Positions 7,499-16,165 of a stretch of 64,000 nt of DNA are shown piece after piece. The notes under the pieces were generated by a model. That model was not told where the DNA came from. It worked only from the letters and a program-made list of their open reading frames with translations, and ran no database searches. A program made the translations under genes and the position numbers. The stretch's first letter is position 1, and each line of letters opens with the position of its first letter. The stretch is from Thiomargarita sp. (GTDB taxonomy: Bacteria; Pseudomonadota; Gammaproteobacteria; Beggiatoales; Beggiatoaceae). The stretch lies in NCBI GenBank assembly GCA_020718845.1, contig DYRG01000005.1, positions 29,936-93,935 on the forward strand, in the 5' to 3' direction.

Positions 7499-9526
7499 AT
7501 GCCATTACCAACTTATCAATTAGAGTCGGCGGGGGTTGCATTTCATAATGCGCCCGTTGATATTATTGTGTGCGTTCACAATGCCTTAAATGATGTAAAT
7601 ATTTGTTTAAATTCAATAATTCGCCACAGTTTGCTGCCGTATCATTTAATGATTGTTGATGATGGAAGTGGTAAAGAAACGCAACTTTTTTTAGAGCAAT
7701 TTGCTCAGGAAAATCAAGCAACTTTATTGAGAAACGATCAAGCAAAAGGTTATACATTTGCTGCTAATCAAGGATTAAGAAAGTCGAAAAATAATTTTGT
7801 TATTTTATTGAATAGTGACACAATTGTAACACCTTTTTGGTTAGATCGTTTAATTGCGTGTGCTAATTCTAATGAGAAAATAGGCATTGTCGGACCTTTG
7901 AGCAACACTGCATCTTGGCAATCAATTCCAGAAATAGAACAAAATGGTGATTGGGCGACAAATCCTTTGCCATTAGATTTGACGGTTGAGGAAATGGGTA
8001 ATCGAGTTGGGGCTTTAGCGACACGTTTGTATCCGCGTTTGCCGTTCTTAAATGGTTTCTGTTTGTTAATTAAAAGAAAATTGATCGAAAAAATTGGTTA
8101 TTTTGATGAAGAAAATTTCGGCGCAGGTTATGGTGAAGAAAACGATTATTCTTTGAGAGCAGGTAAAGCGGGATGGGAATTAGCAGTTGCTGATGATGTG
8201 TATATTTTCCATGCACAATCAAAAAGTTATTCACATGAACGTCGCAAGCAATTAGCCGATCGAGCCTATCAAATCCTTGTTTCAAAACATGGTCAAGATT
8301 TAATAGAAGAAGGTGTAAAAATTTGTCGAGAAAGTGCACAAATGAATTGCATTCGTTCACGGGCGAAATTTTTATTAGAACGTTGGCATTTCATTGCGCA
8401 AGGACAATACCGTTGGAAAGGTAAGAAACTCGCGTTTGTGTTGCCAATTACCGACGCGGGCGGCGGTGGAAACATCGTCATTGCCGAAGCGTCCGCGATG
8501 CAACGCATGGGATTAGAAGTTTATTTAATTAATTTGGCGGCATTTAGAAATATATTTGAATTAAATCATCCGCATTTAAATTTGCCCGTTTTATACATAG
8601 AAAATACAGAACAATTGATTAAAATAACTCAAAATTTTGATGCAATAATTGCAACAGCAAATCATTCGGTGGCATGGTTAGAATCTTTACCAAAAAATAT
8701 TGCAAAAGGGTATTATATTCAGGATTTTGAACCATATTTCTTTGTTGAGAAACCGCTATCTTTTCCAAAAATCTGGCAATCTTTGTGGTGGCGACGACGG
8801 TTGGCTTCGTATTATTTCCGTAAAAATCAAGGATTTAGGGATGCGTGGTTGTCTTATTATTTTGATCGGATTCGTTTTACAAAAACGCAATGGAATCAAC
8901 AAGAAATAAAATACCAAACAAATCAACATTGTACGATGGTCGGCGCGTCTTTAGATATTGATCGTTTTATGCCTTTGTGTAATCGTTTGAATTTAAAAGA
9001 AAAATTGCATATCACTGCAATGGTGCGTCCGTCGAGCATTCGGCGAAGCCCTAAACATACGATGTTGATTTTAAAAGAAATTCAACAAAAATACGCCGAT
9101 AAAATTGAGATTACTATTTTTGGTTCTAAAAACGATGATCCGCATTTTTTAGTATTACCAAGAGATTTCAACTTTATAAATTTGGAATTATTAAATTCTG
9201 AGCAAATTTCAAATTTATTGGGAGCAACTGATATTTTTGTTGATTTCTCAAACTTTCAAGCGATGGGTTTGACCGCGATGGAAGCAATGGCGTGTGGATC
9301 GGCGGTGATTGTGCCACAATTTGGGGGTGCAAATAGTTTCGCCGTGCACCAAAAAAATGCTTTAATTATCGATACAACTGACTTTGAACAATGTTTTAAT
9401 GCTCTTGAGCAACTCATTACTAATGCTGATTTGAGAAAACGTTTAATGCACCAAGCAATGCGCGATATTAGTGGGTTTCATCCAGAACATTCAGCTTATC
9501 GAATTTTAGAGCAACTGTGGGCATAA
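7499..9526 (+). CDS. Two-domain glycosyltransferase (GT2 + GT4)
   Basis: The N-terminal half (about 15-280) is a GT-A family 2 transferase: VDIIVCVHNALNDVNICLNS, MIVDDGSG, NSDTIVTPFWLDRL (DxD-like) and FDEENFGAGYGEENDYSLRA, as in rhamnosyl- or O-antigen transferases. The C-terminal half (about 300-670) is a GT-B family 4 domain with KLAFVLPITDAGGGGN and the EAMACGSAVIVP donor-site motif. It has no membrane helix. Such fused enzymes build surface glycans or glycosylate proteins. It starts 6 nt after the GH5 gene and ends 2 nt before the Rpn gene, so the three are probably co-transcribed. The gene at 33010 has the same architecture. Confidence 0.85.
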   Translation: MPLPTYQLESAGVAFHNAPVDIIVCVHNALNDVNICLNSIIRHSLLPYHLMIVDDGSGKETQLFLEQFAQENQATLLRNDQAKGYTFAANQGLRKSKNNFVILLNSDTIVTPFWLDRLIACANSNEKIGIVGPLSNTASWQSIPEIEQNGDWATNPLPLDLTVEEMGNRVGALATRLYPRLPFLNGFCLLIKRKLIEKIGYFDEENFGAGYGEENDYSLRAGKAGWELAVADDVYIFHAQSKSYSHERRKQLADRAYQILVSKHGQDLIEEGVKICRESAQMNCIRSRAKFLLERWHFIAQGQYRWKGKKLAFVLPITDAGGGGNIVIAEASAMQRMGLEVYLINLAAFRNIFELNHPHLNLPVLYIENTEQLIKITQNFDAIIATANHSVAWLESLPKNIAKGYYIQDFEPYFFVEKPLSFPKIWQSLWWRRRLASYYFRKNQGFRDAWLSYYFDRIRFTKTQWNQQEIKYQTNQHCTMVGASLDIDRFMPLCNRLNLKEKLHITAMVRPSSIRRSPKHTMLILKEIQQKYADKIEITIFGSKNDDPHFLVLPRDFNFINLELLNSEQISNLLGATDIFVDFSNFQAMGLTAMEAMACGSAVIVPQFGGANSFAVHQKNALIIDTTDFEQCFNALEQLITNADLRKRLMHQAMRDISGFHPEHSAYRILEQLWA

Positions 9527-9528
9527 AA

Positions 9529-10437
9529 ATGCACAAAATCCATGATCGTGGCTATAAGAAACTCTTTTCAAATAAGCATTTCTTTCGCCAATTATTAGAG
9601 TGTTTTGTCGCTCAAGCATGGATCAAAGACATTGATTTTAACCAATGTGAGAAACTTGATAAAAGTTATATCAACCCACATTATAAAGAAACCGAAAGTG
9701 ATATTCTCTATAAAGTTAAATTTAAACAACAAGATGCGTATGTTTATATTTTAATTGAATTTCAATCTTCAAATAATCTTTTTATGGCGTTGAGAGTATT
9801 GCATTACATGAGCAGTATTTGGTTGGATTATGCAGAAAACCATCCAAGCAACGCAAAACTTCCACCCATTTTTCCAATTGTGTTATATTCAGGCAATGAA
9901 CGTTGGACGGCGACAACTGATTTTAAAGAACTCTTAGAAAAACCTGATTTATTTGAACAATACGCACCTCGATTTAAGTATTTTAAAATTGCCACAAATG
10001 AATACACTCAAACGCAACTTTTAAAATTAAGCAACGTTGTTTCAATGCTATTTTTAGCAGAAACGCATCAAGACATTGAATTACTAAAAGAAGAATTGCT
10101 GAGTTTATTCGATAAAAAAGAAGACAAACACGCTATTTCATTATTGCTCAATTGGTTTAAACAATTAATGGTGCATGGACACCGAAAACCTATTGATTAT
10201 CAAGCCTTAGAAACCATTTATCATAGCAAAGAGGAGGCAAGAACCATGTTAGAAAGTGCAATCGCTAAAGAACGCCAAACCTTTTATAACAAAGGTAAAT
10301 TTGAAGGAAAACTCGAAGGAAAACTCGAAGGAAAATTAGAAACAGCGAAAGCAATGCTTGCTGAGGGATTAGAGGTTTCATTTATTGTGAAGGTGACTAA
10401 ACTCTCGATTGAGGATATTGAGAAGCTGATGCACTAG
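9529..10437 (+). CDS. Rpn-family PD-(D/E)XK nuclease (transposase-like)
   Basis: Member of the Rpn/YhgA-like family of recombination-promoting DNases. The N-terminal domain opens with HDRGYKKLFSNKHFFRQLLE and carries ESDILYKV (Asp58) and IEFQSS (Glu77, Gln79), the PD-(D/E)XK core. The C-terminus has the family's tandem GK(F/L)EG repeats near residues 262-276. The start is ATG 9529, 2 nt after the glycosyltransferase stop. Family members are common in multiple copies, and a C-terminal fragment of another lies at 14211-14326. It could act in genome rearrangement or phage defence; its role here is not known. Confidence 0.85.
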   Translation: MHKIHDRGYKKLFSNKHFFRQLLECFVAQAWIKDIDFNQCEKLDKSYINPHYKETESDILYKVKFKQQDAYVYILIEFQSSNNLFMALRVLHYMSSIWLDYAENHPSNAKLPPIFPIVLYSGNERWTATTDFKELLEKPDLFEQYAPRFKYFKIATNEYTQTQLLKLSNVVSMLFLAETHQDIELLKEELLSLFDKKEDKHAISLLLNWFKQLMVHGHRKPIDYQALETIYHSKEEARTMLESAIAKERQTFYNKGKFEGKLEGKLEGKLETAKAMLAEGLEVSFIVKVTKLSIEDIEKLMH

Positions 10438-10728
10438 GCATGATATTTGCTCTATTTAAAATTAATTGCATTTGTGGCGCATCCGCAACAATTTTTCAAA
10501 AAATGTGGCTTTTTTGTGTTGCACTCCATTTAGGAATTGTGCTAGACTTTATGCCAGTAAAGAGTTACGTACAGTTAGCAAAGAAAATGCAGCTTTTGTG
10601 CTCTTATACGAAATGCAAATGTAAATGGGCACATACAGGGCTTGTACTTACCCCGTCAATTCTGTATGCTTATGCGCTGTGAACTTATGAATTTCGGTAT
10701 TCATTCTTTTTTTTAAGGAGTAATTGCG
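10438..10728. promoter_or_regulatory. Intergenic region with candidate promoter for the surface-protein gene
   Basis: This is the longest stretch without a gene between 9.5 and 14 kb. A sigma-70-like pair TTGCAC (10519-10524), 18 nt, TAGACT (10543-10548) could drive the gene at 10729 and would give a leader of about 170 nt. A reading frame at 10440-10682 shows no ribosome-binding site and no family motif, and I do not call it. I see nothing else. Confidence 0.35.
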
Positions 10729-12255
10729 ATGAGTTTTGTTTTTAAGAAGAAAGTACTCTCTTCGATTATGGCAGTGGCGTTAGCCTCCGGTATCGGCATG
10801 AGCCAAACAGCTTCTGCTGTACATTTAGCAGAAGATGGTGTTGGTCAAGTTTTATTAGCACCTTACTATAACGTATTAAACGGTTGGAGAACTAAAGTTG
10901 CCATCGTCAATACTCGTAATGACGTTGCTGTTAAAGCTAAAATTGTTTTACGTTCTAAAGCGCACTCAACAGAAGTCCTCGACTTTATCTGTTACTTGAC
11001 TCCTGCTGACGTATGTCGTTTCGACATCGTGAACAAAAATGGTCAAGCATACATGGAATCAAATGATGATTCTATCCGTACGAGTTTCAATCCAGCAGTT
11101 TTCGCTTCTCAAACGGCAGTAAGTCAACAATTATTTGACCCTCGTATGTTAAGCATCGACGCAGGTGATATCAACGAAGAAGGTCACATTGAAGTAATCG
11201 GTGTGTACGGTGTACCTGCTGGAACTGTTGCAACCCCAACTGGTGTTGTTACTGTTAAACAAGGTATGTCTAAAGTTGACTTAATCAAAATTTTTGACGA
11301 ATCACGCACCACGATTCAAGGCATGAACGTTGTCGCTGGCACTGTTGGCGGCGCAGAGGTGATGTCAACCGGTCGTTTAGATAGCTCCCGTCAATGCCAA
11401 ACAACACCCTTTATGAATGTTACTGCGGCAAATGGTGCTCCTTGCCCTACTCCAGTTGGTGTAATTCGTTCAGCTGATCCAAACATTGTGCGCTTAACTG
11501 GTTCTATTGAATTAGTTAAAGAAGACAACAGCGATCGCATGGGCTACCGTATTCCTGCGTTAGCTGGCGAAATTTGGGACAATAAATCTAATATCGTTGA
11601 TCCACGCACACTTGCTACTTTTGATGGTCGTGTAATTGCCAGCGATCGTTTTGATGTTAGTTTAGCAGTTGAAACCTCTATTGGTCGTGGTTTTGGTGGA
11701 TTCGGCTCTGATAATATTTTTGAATTAGAGCATGCCTTAGCTACTAGTAATTTAATGGGTTCGTATGAACAACCTAAAGCTGGTCCTAACAAAACTAATT
11801 TACAAATCACTTTCCCAACCAAATATCGTCACCGCATTAACCATGTTTGCGATGGTTTAGCTCCTACTGTGGCTGAATTAACGGGTGCTTTATATACACC
11901 TCCATTTAAAACCAATGGTACAGTTGAATATAGTTTGACCTCTTATGACAACCAAGAAAATTCAGTCGTAACTGGTGACATTTTCTCAGGTGGTACAACT
12001 GTTGCCAAATTGTTATATTCAGAAGTGAACTATTTGATCCCAGATTGGTCTTATGAAAGTGGTTGGTACAACTTATCATTAATTCCCGTTGCTGGTTGTA
12101 ACTATGCAGGTCTTCCTACTTTAGCAATGTCTCATAAATACTTTGCTACTACAGCAGGCACTAGCAACTCTATTTTAGAAAAAGCTACAAGCGCTCCTGA
12201 ATTGACTAACCGTCAATGGGATGCAACCCCAGCAGGAAATGACATGGGTTTATAA
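10729..12255 (+). CDS. Exported surface protein of unknown function
   Basis: 508 residues with a clear signal peptide (basic start MSFVFKKK, hydrophobic core, cleavage after SQTASA). The mature part opens HLAEDGVGQVLLAPYYNVLNGW and KVAIVNTRNDVAVKAKI, then VLDFICYLTPADVCRF. This recalls a widespread but uncharacterised family of secreted proteins (GQVLxYPYY ... VVNT ... LDFNLYLSP). Six or so cysteines suggest disulfides. There is no membrane anchor or repeat. A strong AAGGAG site precedes ATG 10729, and a strong terminator follows. It may be an abundant cell-surface or sheath protein; that is inference. Confidence 0.6.
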   Translation: MSFVFKKKVLSSIMAVALASGIGMSQTASAVHLAEDGVGQVLLAPYYNVLNGWRTKVAIVNTRNDVAVKAKIVLRSKAHSTEVLDFICYLTPADVCRFDIVNKNGQAYMESNDDSIRTSFNPAVFASQTAVSQQLFDPRMLSIDAGDINEEGHIEVIGVYGVPAGTVATPTGVVTVKQGMSKVDLIKIFDESRTTIQGMNVVAGTVGGAEVMSTGRLDSSRQCQTTPFMNVTAANGAPCPTPVGVIRSADPNIVRLTGSIELVKEDNSDRMGYRIPALAGEIWDNKSNIVDPRTLATFDGRVIASDRFDVSLAVETSIGRGFGGFGSDNIFELEHALATSNLMGSYEQPKAGPNKTNLQITFPTKYRHRINHVCDGLAPTVAELTGALYTPPFKTNGTVEYSLTSYDNQENSVVTGDIFSGGTTVAKLLYSEVNYLIPDWSYESGWYNLSLIPVAGCNYAGLPTLAMSHKYFATTAGTSNSILEKATSAPELTNRQWDATPAGNDMGL

Positions 12256-12284
12256 TCCTTTTTAACGAGGAATTATAATTCTTG

Positions 12285-12328
12285 AAAGCGCTTAACGTAA
12301 TTTTTGCGTTGGGCGCTTTTTACTTTTA
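12285..12328 (+). terminator. Rho-independent terminator
   Basis: AAAGCGCTTAACG (12285-12297) pairs with CGTTGGGCGCTTT (12307-12319) through 13 bp with two G-U wobbles, followed by TTTTTACTTTT. It ends transcription of the 10729 gene before the paralogue pair. Confidence 0.8.
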
Positions 12329-12341
12329 GGAGCTTTTTAAC

Positions 12342-13211
12342 ATGACTAAATTGTCTTTTATTGTTTTAGCAGTAATAGGATTTATTGTTGGAAGTGTCGG
12401 TCAAGCTTTTGCTGCATTTAGCGTTGACATGACTTTACCTTCATTAAGCAGCACCTATTACAAAGCAATCGCATCGGGTACAACTCAATATGTAATTAAT
12501 GCTGATTATGCTCAAAATAGTGCTCCGCCTAACAATATGGTGGTATCACAATTATCCCCCAATAGTTCCATGCGTTTAAAAGTATTATTACCTCCTGGTA
12601 CTAAATATGCGAATATTCGTGGTGAATCTAATGATTGGATTGGCGCAACAGGTAAAGCGCCTGTTGTTGGTGTTTTAAATCAAGATGTTACAGGATCATG
12701 TCCTTCTTCTAGTGATGGCGTAAGTTATTCTTGTGATGGTGTTTCTTTATCTCCTCCAGCGGGTGGTTTGTCTATGCCTTTATATGCTGGCACAGAGCTT
12801 ACCCAACCAAAATATGTACATTTTGTATTGCATAATCCTTCCTCCAGCACTTTCACTTTCAGTACCCTAAGCATTAGTATCCAAATTACCAATGCGACAG
12901 CTTATAACGCTTGGTTAAATGTTCGTCCTTGGGCTGGTACTGGTGGTACTGGTAGCACTGATGGGATTGGTGATACTGTTTCTGTTGTACCAGTCAACCC
13001 TCCTCAATGTGATTTAACTGATGCTAATTTATTATCGACGTTAGATGGAGCTTTAAGTCTTACATTACCTCGAGTTAAATATTTAGGGGGTGGTTTTGCT
13101 GATATGCGGATTAACTTAAAACAAGTATTTGATCCAAAAAGCCCCAATCGGTATTTGTTTAAGCCAACAAATATTCAGCTCTTGACTTGCGATCAAACCT
13201 TGTCTAAATAA
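12342..13211 (+). CDS. Exported protein, paralogue 1 of a tandem pair
   Basis: 289 residues with a signal peptide ending at QAFAAF. The mature protein carries the motifs INADYAQNSAPPNNMVV, LKVLLPPGTKYANIRGESND, PPAGGLSMPLY and PKYVHFVLHNPS, all shared with the neighbour at 13227. Four to six Cys residues occupy matching positions. A short GTGGTGSTDG linker separates an N-terminal domain (about 25-200) from a C-terminal domain of about 70 residues (LTLPRVKYLGGGFADMRINLK). The family is not recognised. ATG 12342 has AGGAG upstream. It is probably a secreted adhesin or matrix component (inference from export and duplication). Confidence 0.6.
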   Translation: MTKLSFIVLAVIGFIVGSVGQAFAAFSVDMTLPSLSSTYYKAIASGTTQYVINADYAQNSAPPNNMVVSQLSPNSSMRLKVLLPPGTKYANIRGESNDWIGATGKAPVVGVLNQDVTGSCPSSSDGVSYSCDGVSLSPPAGGLSMPLYAGTELTQPKYVHFVLHNPSSSTFTFSTLSISIQITNATAYNAWLNVRPWAGTGGTGSTDGIGDTVSVVPVNPPQCDLTDANLLSTLDGALSLTLPRVKYLGGGFADMRINLKQVFDPKSPNRYLFKPTNIQLLTCDQTLSK

Positions 13212-13226
13212 CCTGAGGATTTTGCT

Positions 13227-14150
13227 ATGAAAAAGGCTTTTTCAATTTTAACCAGCTCTGTATTGGGAATGGTTTTAACGACTTCTAGTGCGTTTGCAGC
13301 GTTTGCGGTGGATTTAACAGCACCATCTTTAAGCACTACTTTTTACAGCGCTCCTACAAGTGATGCGCAGCATGTTATCAACGCCGATTATAGCAAGAAC
13401 AGTGCACCGCCTTATGATATGATCGTACCTAGTTTAACAGGTGGAAATACTTTAAGAATCAAAGTATTATTACCTCCTGGTACTAAATACGCAAATATTC
13501 GTGGGGAATCAAATGATTGGATTGGTGCTTCTGGTCAACAACCCGTTGTCGGAGCAATTCCCCAAGACATTACTTCTAGTTGTCCTGTAACAACAGATAA
13601 TATCCTCTATTCATGCATGGGTGTAACATTACAACCACCTGCAGGTGGATTGTCTATGCCTTTGTATTCTGGGAGCGCCTTAACAGCACCAAAATATGTT
13701 AATTTTGTACTGCACAATCCTAGTGGCAATTTTTCCTTCAGCACTTTAAGTCTCGCTATTCAAATCACTGACGTAGCGGCTTATAAAACTTGGAGAAACG
13801 CACGTCCTTGGTCGGGTGGTGCAAGTACCAATAGCGTCGATGGCTTAACAGGAACAGACTCAGCCGGCGGTACGACCACAGGTGGAACAACGACTGGAGG
13901 AACTACTACAGGCGGCACAACAACAGGTGGAACGACAACGACTCCAACAGGTTGTCCTTCTGGATCAGCGTTAATGCCAACGATTTCAACTGATTTAACG
14001 TTAACAATTCCACGCTTGAAATTTTTACCCGGTGGATTGGGAGATATGAAGGTTATTTTAAAACCTGTTCGTGATCCTAATGATTCTTCACAAATAGTTT
14101 TTGAACTCATGTCATTAGATTCACCAGACTTTTTCTTCTTGCCGTGTTAA
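13227..14150 (+). CDS. Exported protein, paralogue 2 with GGTTT repeats
   Basis: 307 residues and clearly a duplicate of the preceding gene, 15 nt away, in the same operon. The signal peptide ends SSAFAAF; the shared blocks INADYSKNSAPPYDM, LKVLLPPGTKYANIRGESND and GGLSMPLYSG follow. Its linker is expanded into about five GGTTT pentapeptide repeats (13867-13944), a likely flexible spacer. The C-terminal domain LTIPRLKFLPGGLGDMKVILK matches the paralogue. The repeats invite length change by slippage in 15-bp steps, which keeps frame. A terminator follows at 14170. Function unknown. Confidence 0.6.
   Translation: MKKAFSILTSSVLGMVLTTSSAFAAFAVDLTAPSLSTTFYSAPTSDAQHVINADYSKNSAPPYDMIVPSLTGGNTLRIKVLLPPGTKYANIRGESNDWIGASGQQPVVGAIPQDITSSCPVTTDNILYSCMGVTLQPPAGGLSMPLYSGSALTAPKYVNFVLHNPSGNFSFSTLSLAIQITDVAAYKTWRNARPWSGGASTNSVDGLTGTDSAGGTTTGGTTTGGTTTGGTTTGGTTTTPTGCPSGSALMPTISTDLTLTIPRLKFLPGGLGDMKVILKPVRDPNDSSQIVFELMSLDSPDFFFLPC
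13867..13944 (+). repeat. 15-bp tandem repeat coding for GGTTT
   Basis: About five imperfect copies of a GGN GGN ACN ACN ACN unit lie in tandem within the gene at 13227. Third bases vary between copies, so the array is old or selected at protein level rather than freshly expanded. The paralogue at 12342 has only a short Gly/Thr linker at the same place. Confidence 0.75.
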
Positions 14151-14169
14151 TATAAGTTTTTGTTAAACT

Positions 14170-14208
14170 AAAAAAGGTTGATAATGTAAAAAATTATCGA
14201 CCTTTTTT
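14170..14208 (+). terminator. Rho-independent terminator after the paralogue pair
   Basis: A 16-bp stem (14170-14185 with 14193-14208, one G-U) with an AAAAAAGG/CCTTTTTT base. The T-run is part of the stem, so it can work in both directions. Confidence 0.75.
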
Positions 14209-14210
14209 GT

Positions 14211-14326
14211 ACAATGTCGATACCGCCAGAAACGAAGGCAAAGTAGAAGGTTTAATTGAAGGTGAAGCAAAAGGGATTGCAAAAGTAACAGGATTAACTG
14301 TGAAAGAAGTTAAACAACTGCAATAA
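14211..14326 (+). pseudogene. C-terminal fragment of an Rpn-family protein
   Basis: An open frame reads YNVDTARNEGKVEGLIEGEA and then KGIAKVTGLTVKEVKQLQ, ending TAA at 14324. This is the characteristic EGxxEG coiled tail and final helix of Rpn/YhgA-like proteins (compare the tail of the gene at 9529). No upstream domain exists here: the preceding terminator and secreted-protein gene take its place. It is therefore a relic left by deletion or insertion. Confidence 0.6.
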
Positions 14327-14327
14327 A

Positions 14328-16013
14328 TTACTCTAGCAAAGCACCTGAATTTTCAGTGACGCGCATGACTTCTTCTAAACTTGTAATGCCAGAATATGTT
14401 TTGATCCAACCATCTTGTCTTAATGTTCTAAAACCTAATTGATTGGCAATTTTTCTCATTTCATTCGCGTGAGAACGGTTTAAAATAAGGGTTTGTAATT
14501 CAGGTGTAATGTACACCAATTCATAAATCCCAATTCGCCCTTTGTAACCCGTGTATTGACATTCAAAACAACCCACTGATTTCTTCCAATTTGGGGTTTC
14601 AACTTTGATTTCTTTGGGTAATAATTGCAAAGTTTGTTCTAAAATATCTTTAGGTGGATCAAAGGGTTGCGCACAATGCGGACACAAACGACGCACCAAA
14701 CGTTGAGCTTGCACCGCTCGCACCGAAGTCGCCACTAAAAACGGCTCAACACCCATATCAATCAAGCGTGTAAAAGCACTTACCGCGTCATTGGTGTGCA
14801 AAGTGGATAATACCATGTGTCCAGTCAACGAAGCCTGTACAGCGATTTCAGCGGTTTCCACGTCACGAATTTCCCCAATCATAATAATATCAGGGTCTTG
14901 GCGAAGAATTGCCCGCAAGGCGTGCGCAAAAGTATAGCCAATTTCACTGTGCGCTTGCACCTGCGTAACGTGGGGTAATTGATATTCGACGGGGTCTTCA
15001 ACCGTAATAATTTTACGGGTATGATCGTTAATGTCGTCCAAAGTTGCATATAAAGTAGTGGATTTACCCGACCCCGTCGGACCCGTCACTAAAACAATTC
15101 CATGCGGTTCATTCACCCATTTTTGAAATAATTTCAAATGATCGGAGAGAAATCCGAGTTGATTTAATCGACTGGTTTGTCGTTCTTTAGGCAACAAACG
15201 CATCACAATCGATTCGCCGTGCACGCCTGGTAAAGTAGAAACCCGAATATCTAATTCTTGCCCGCTTACTCGGATGTTGAGCCGCCCATCTTGCGGCAGT
15301 CGACGTTCTGAGATGTCTAATCCAGAAATCAATTTTACCCGAGATGCAATGGCTGGAAAACGCTCTTTTGGTAAATTCAAATGTTCTCTTAAAACCCCAT
15401 CGACTCGATAACGCACATAGAAATGTCTTTCTTCAGGTTCGACGTGAACATCAGAAGCCCGTTGATCCATTGCTTGAGAAAGCATATTGTTCACAAATTC
15501 AACGACTGGCGCACCTTCGGCTAATTCTTTTAAATGTCCGACATCATCTTGATCGCCAAACCACGAATTTTGTTGAAATTTTGTGAATAAATCCAATAGT
15601 TTATCTAAATCTTGATTTCTCGACAAATACCAATTAATTTGATGATTTGAAAAGGCTTGACTAATGATTTCTTGCAACGTGGGATCAAGCGGATCACGAG
15701 ATGTACAACTAATTGAATTATCTTGATTTTTCCAAGCCAAACATTGTTGATCAATCCACCAATCTTTTGAAATATTGCTCGTTTCAACCGCCGCTTGAAT
15801 GGATTCGAGTTCGGGCAAATCTTTAAGCAATGGAAGGCTAAGTTGTTGACTTAAATGGAATAAAACCACATCTTCCGACACCGCTCCCATTCGAATCAAC
15901 ACCGCCCCAAACCGTCCACCAAATCGTTGTTGAAATTCTAAAGCGCGTTGAATATCTTGTTCTGTAATTAGATTGGCTTGTTGCAATAATTCGCCGATGC
16001 GCGTTGTAAGCAT
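14328..16013 (-). CDS. gspE: Type II secretion / type IV pilus assembly ATPase (GspE/PilB family)
   Basis: Hexameric ATPase that powers pseudopilus or pilus assembly at the inner membrane. Of 561 residues, about 1-150 form the MshEN/T2SSE N-domain (RIGELLQQANLITEQDIQRA). Walker A GPTGSGKSTT lies near 311, followed by an Asp box, Walker B with PDIIMIGEIRDVETAEI, a His box (STLHTNDA) and a zinc tetracysteine (CPHC ... CFEC). The tetracysteine favours GspE/PilB over retraction ATPases. It stands alone; the pseudopilus operon at 45-51 kb has no ATPase, so this may serve it. The start is ATG 16013. Confidence 0.88.
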   Translation of the reverse strand: MLTTRIGELLQQANLITEQDIQRALEFQQRFGGRFGAVLIRMGAVSEDVVLFHLSQQLSLPLLKDLPELESIQAAVETSNISKDWWIDQQCLAWKNQDNSISCTSRDPLDPTLQEIISQAFSNHQINWYLSRNQDLDKLLDLFTKFQQNSWFGDQDDVGHLKELAEGAPVVEFVNNMLSQAMDQRASDVHVEPEERHFYVRYRVDGVLREHLNLPKERFPAIASRVKLISGLDISERRLPQDGRLNIRVSGQELDIRVSTLPGVHGESIVMRLLPKERQTSRLNQLGFLSDHLKLFQKWVNEPHGIVLVTGPTGSGKSTTLYATLDDINDHTRKIITVEDPVEYQLPHVTQVQAHSEIGYTFAHALRAILRQDPDIIMIGEIRDVETAEIAVQASLTGHMVLSTLHTNDAVSAFTRLIDMGVEPFLVATSVRAVQAQRLVRRLCPHCAQPFDPPKDILEQTLQLLPKEIKVETPNWKKSVGCFECQYTGYKGRIGIYELVYITPELQTLILNRSHANEMRKIANQLGFRTLRQDGWIKTYSGITSLEEVMRVTENSGALLE

Positions 16014-16093
16014 TGTTTTTTATGAGAAAGGAAAGTTGATTTGGAAAATTATATAATAAGTTTTAACAACTATCTAGGCAATAGAATGTTTTT

Positions 16094-16102
16094 TGATATA
16101 AT
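16094..16102 (+). promoter_or_regulatory. Extended -10 promoter, candidate for tadA
   Basis: TGATATAAT is a perfect extended -10 (TGnTATAAT) 64 nt before the tadA start. No convincing -35 lies 17 nt upstream. Confidence 0.4.
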
Positions 16103-16165
16103 TCACAAAAATAAATAAACGATACCAATTTTAAACAAAATAATGAAGAGATGCTTTAATTTTCT

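Noticed and set aside
10440..10682. 80-codon frame before the surface-protein gene
   Set aside because: No ribosome-binding site, odd composition and overlap with the candidate promoter.
13781..14110. 109-codon minus-strand frame with VVVPP repeats
   Set aside because: It is the antisense of the GGTTT repeats in the secreted paralogue.
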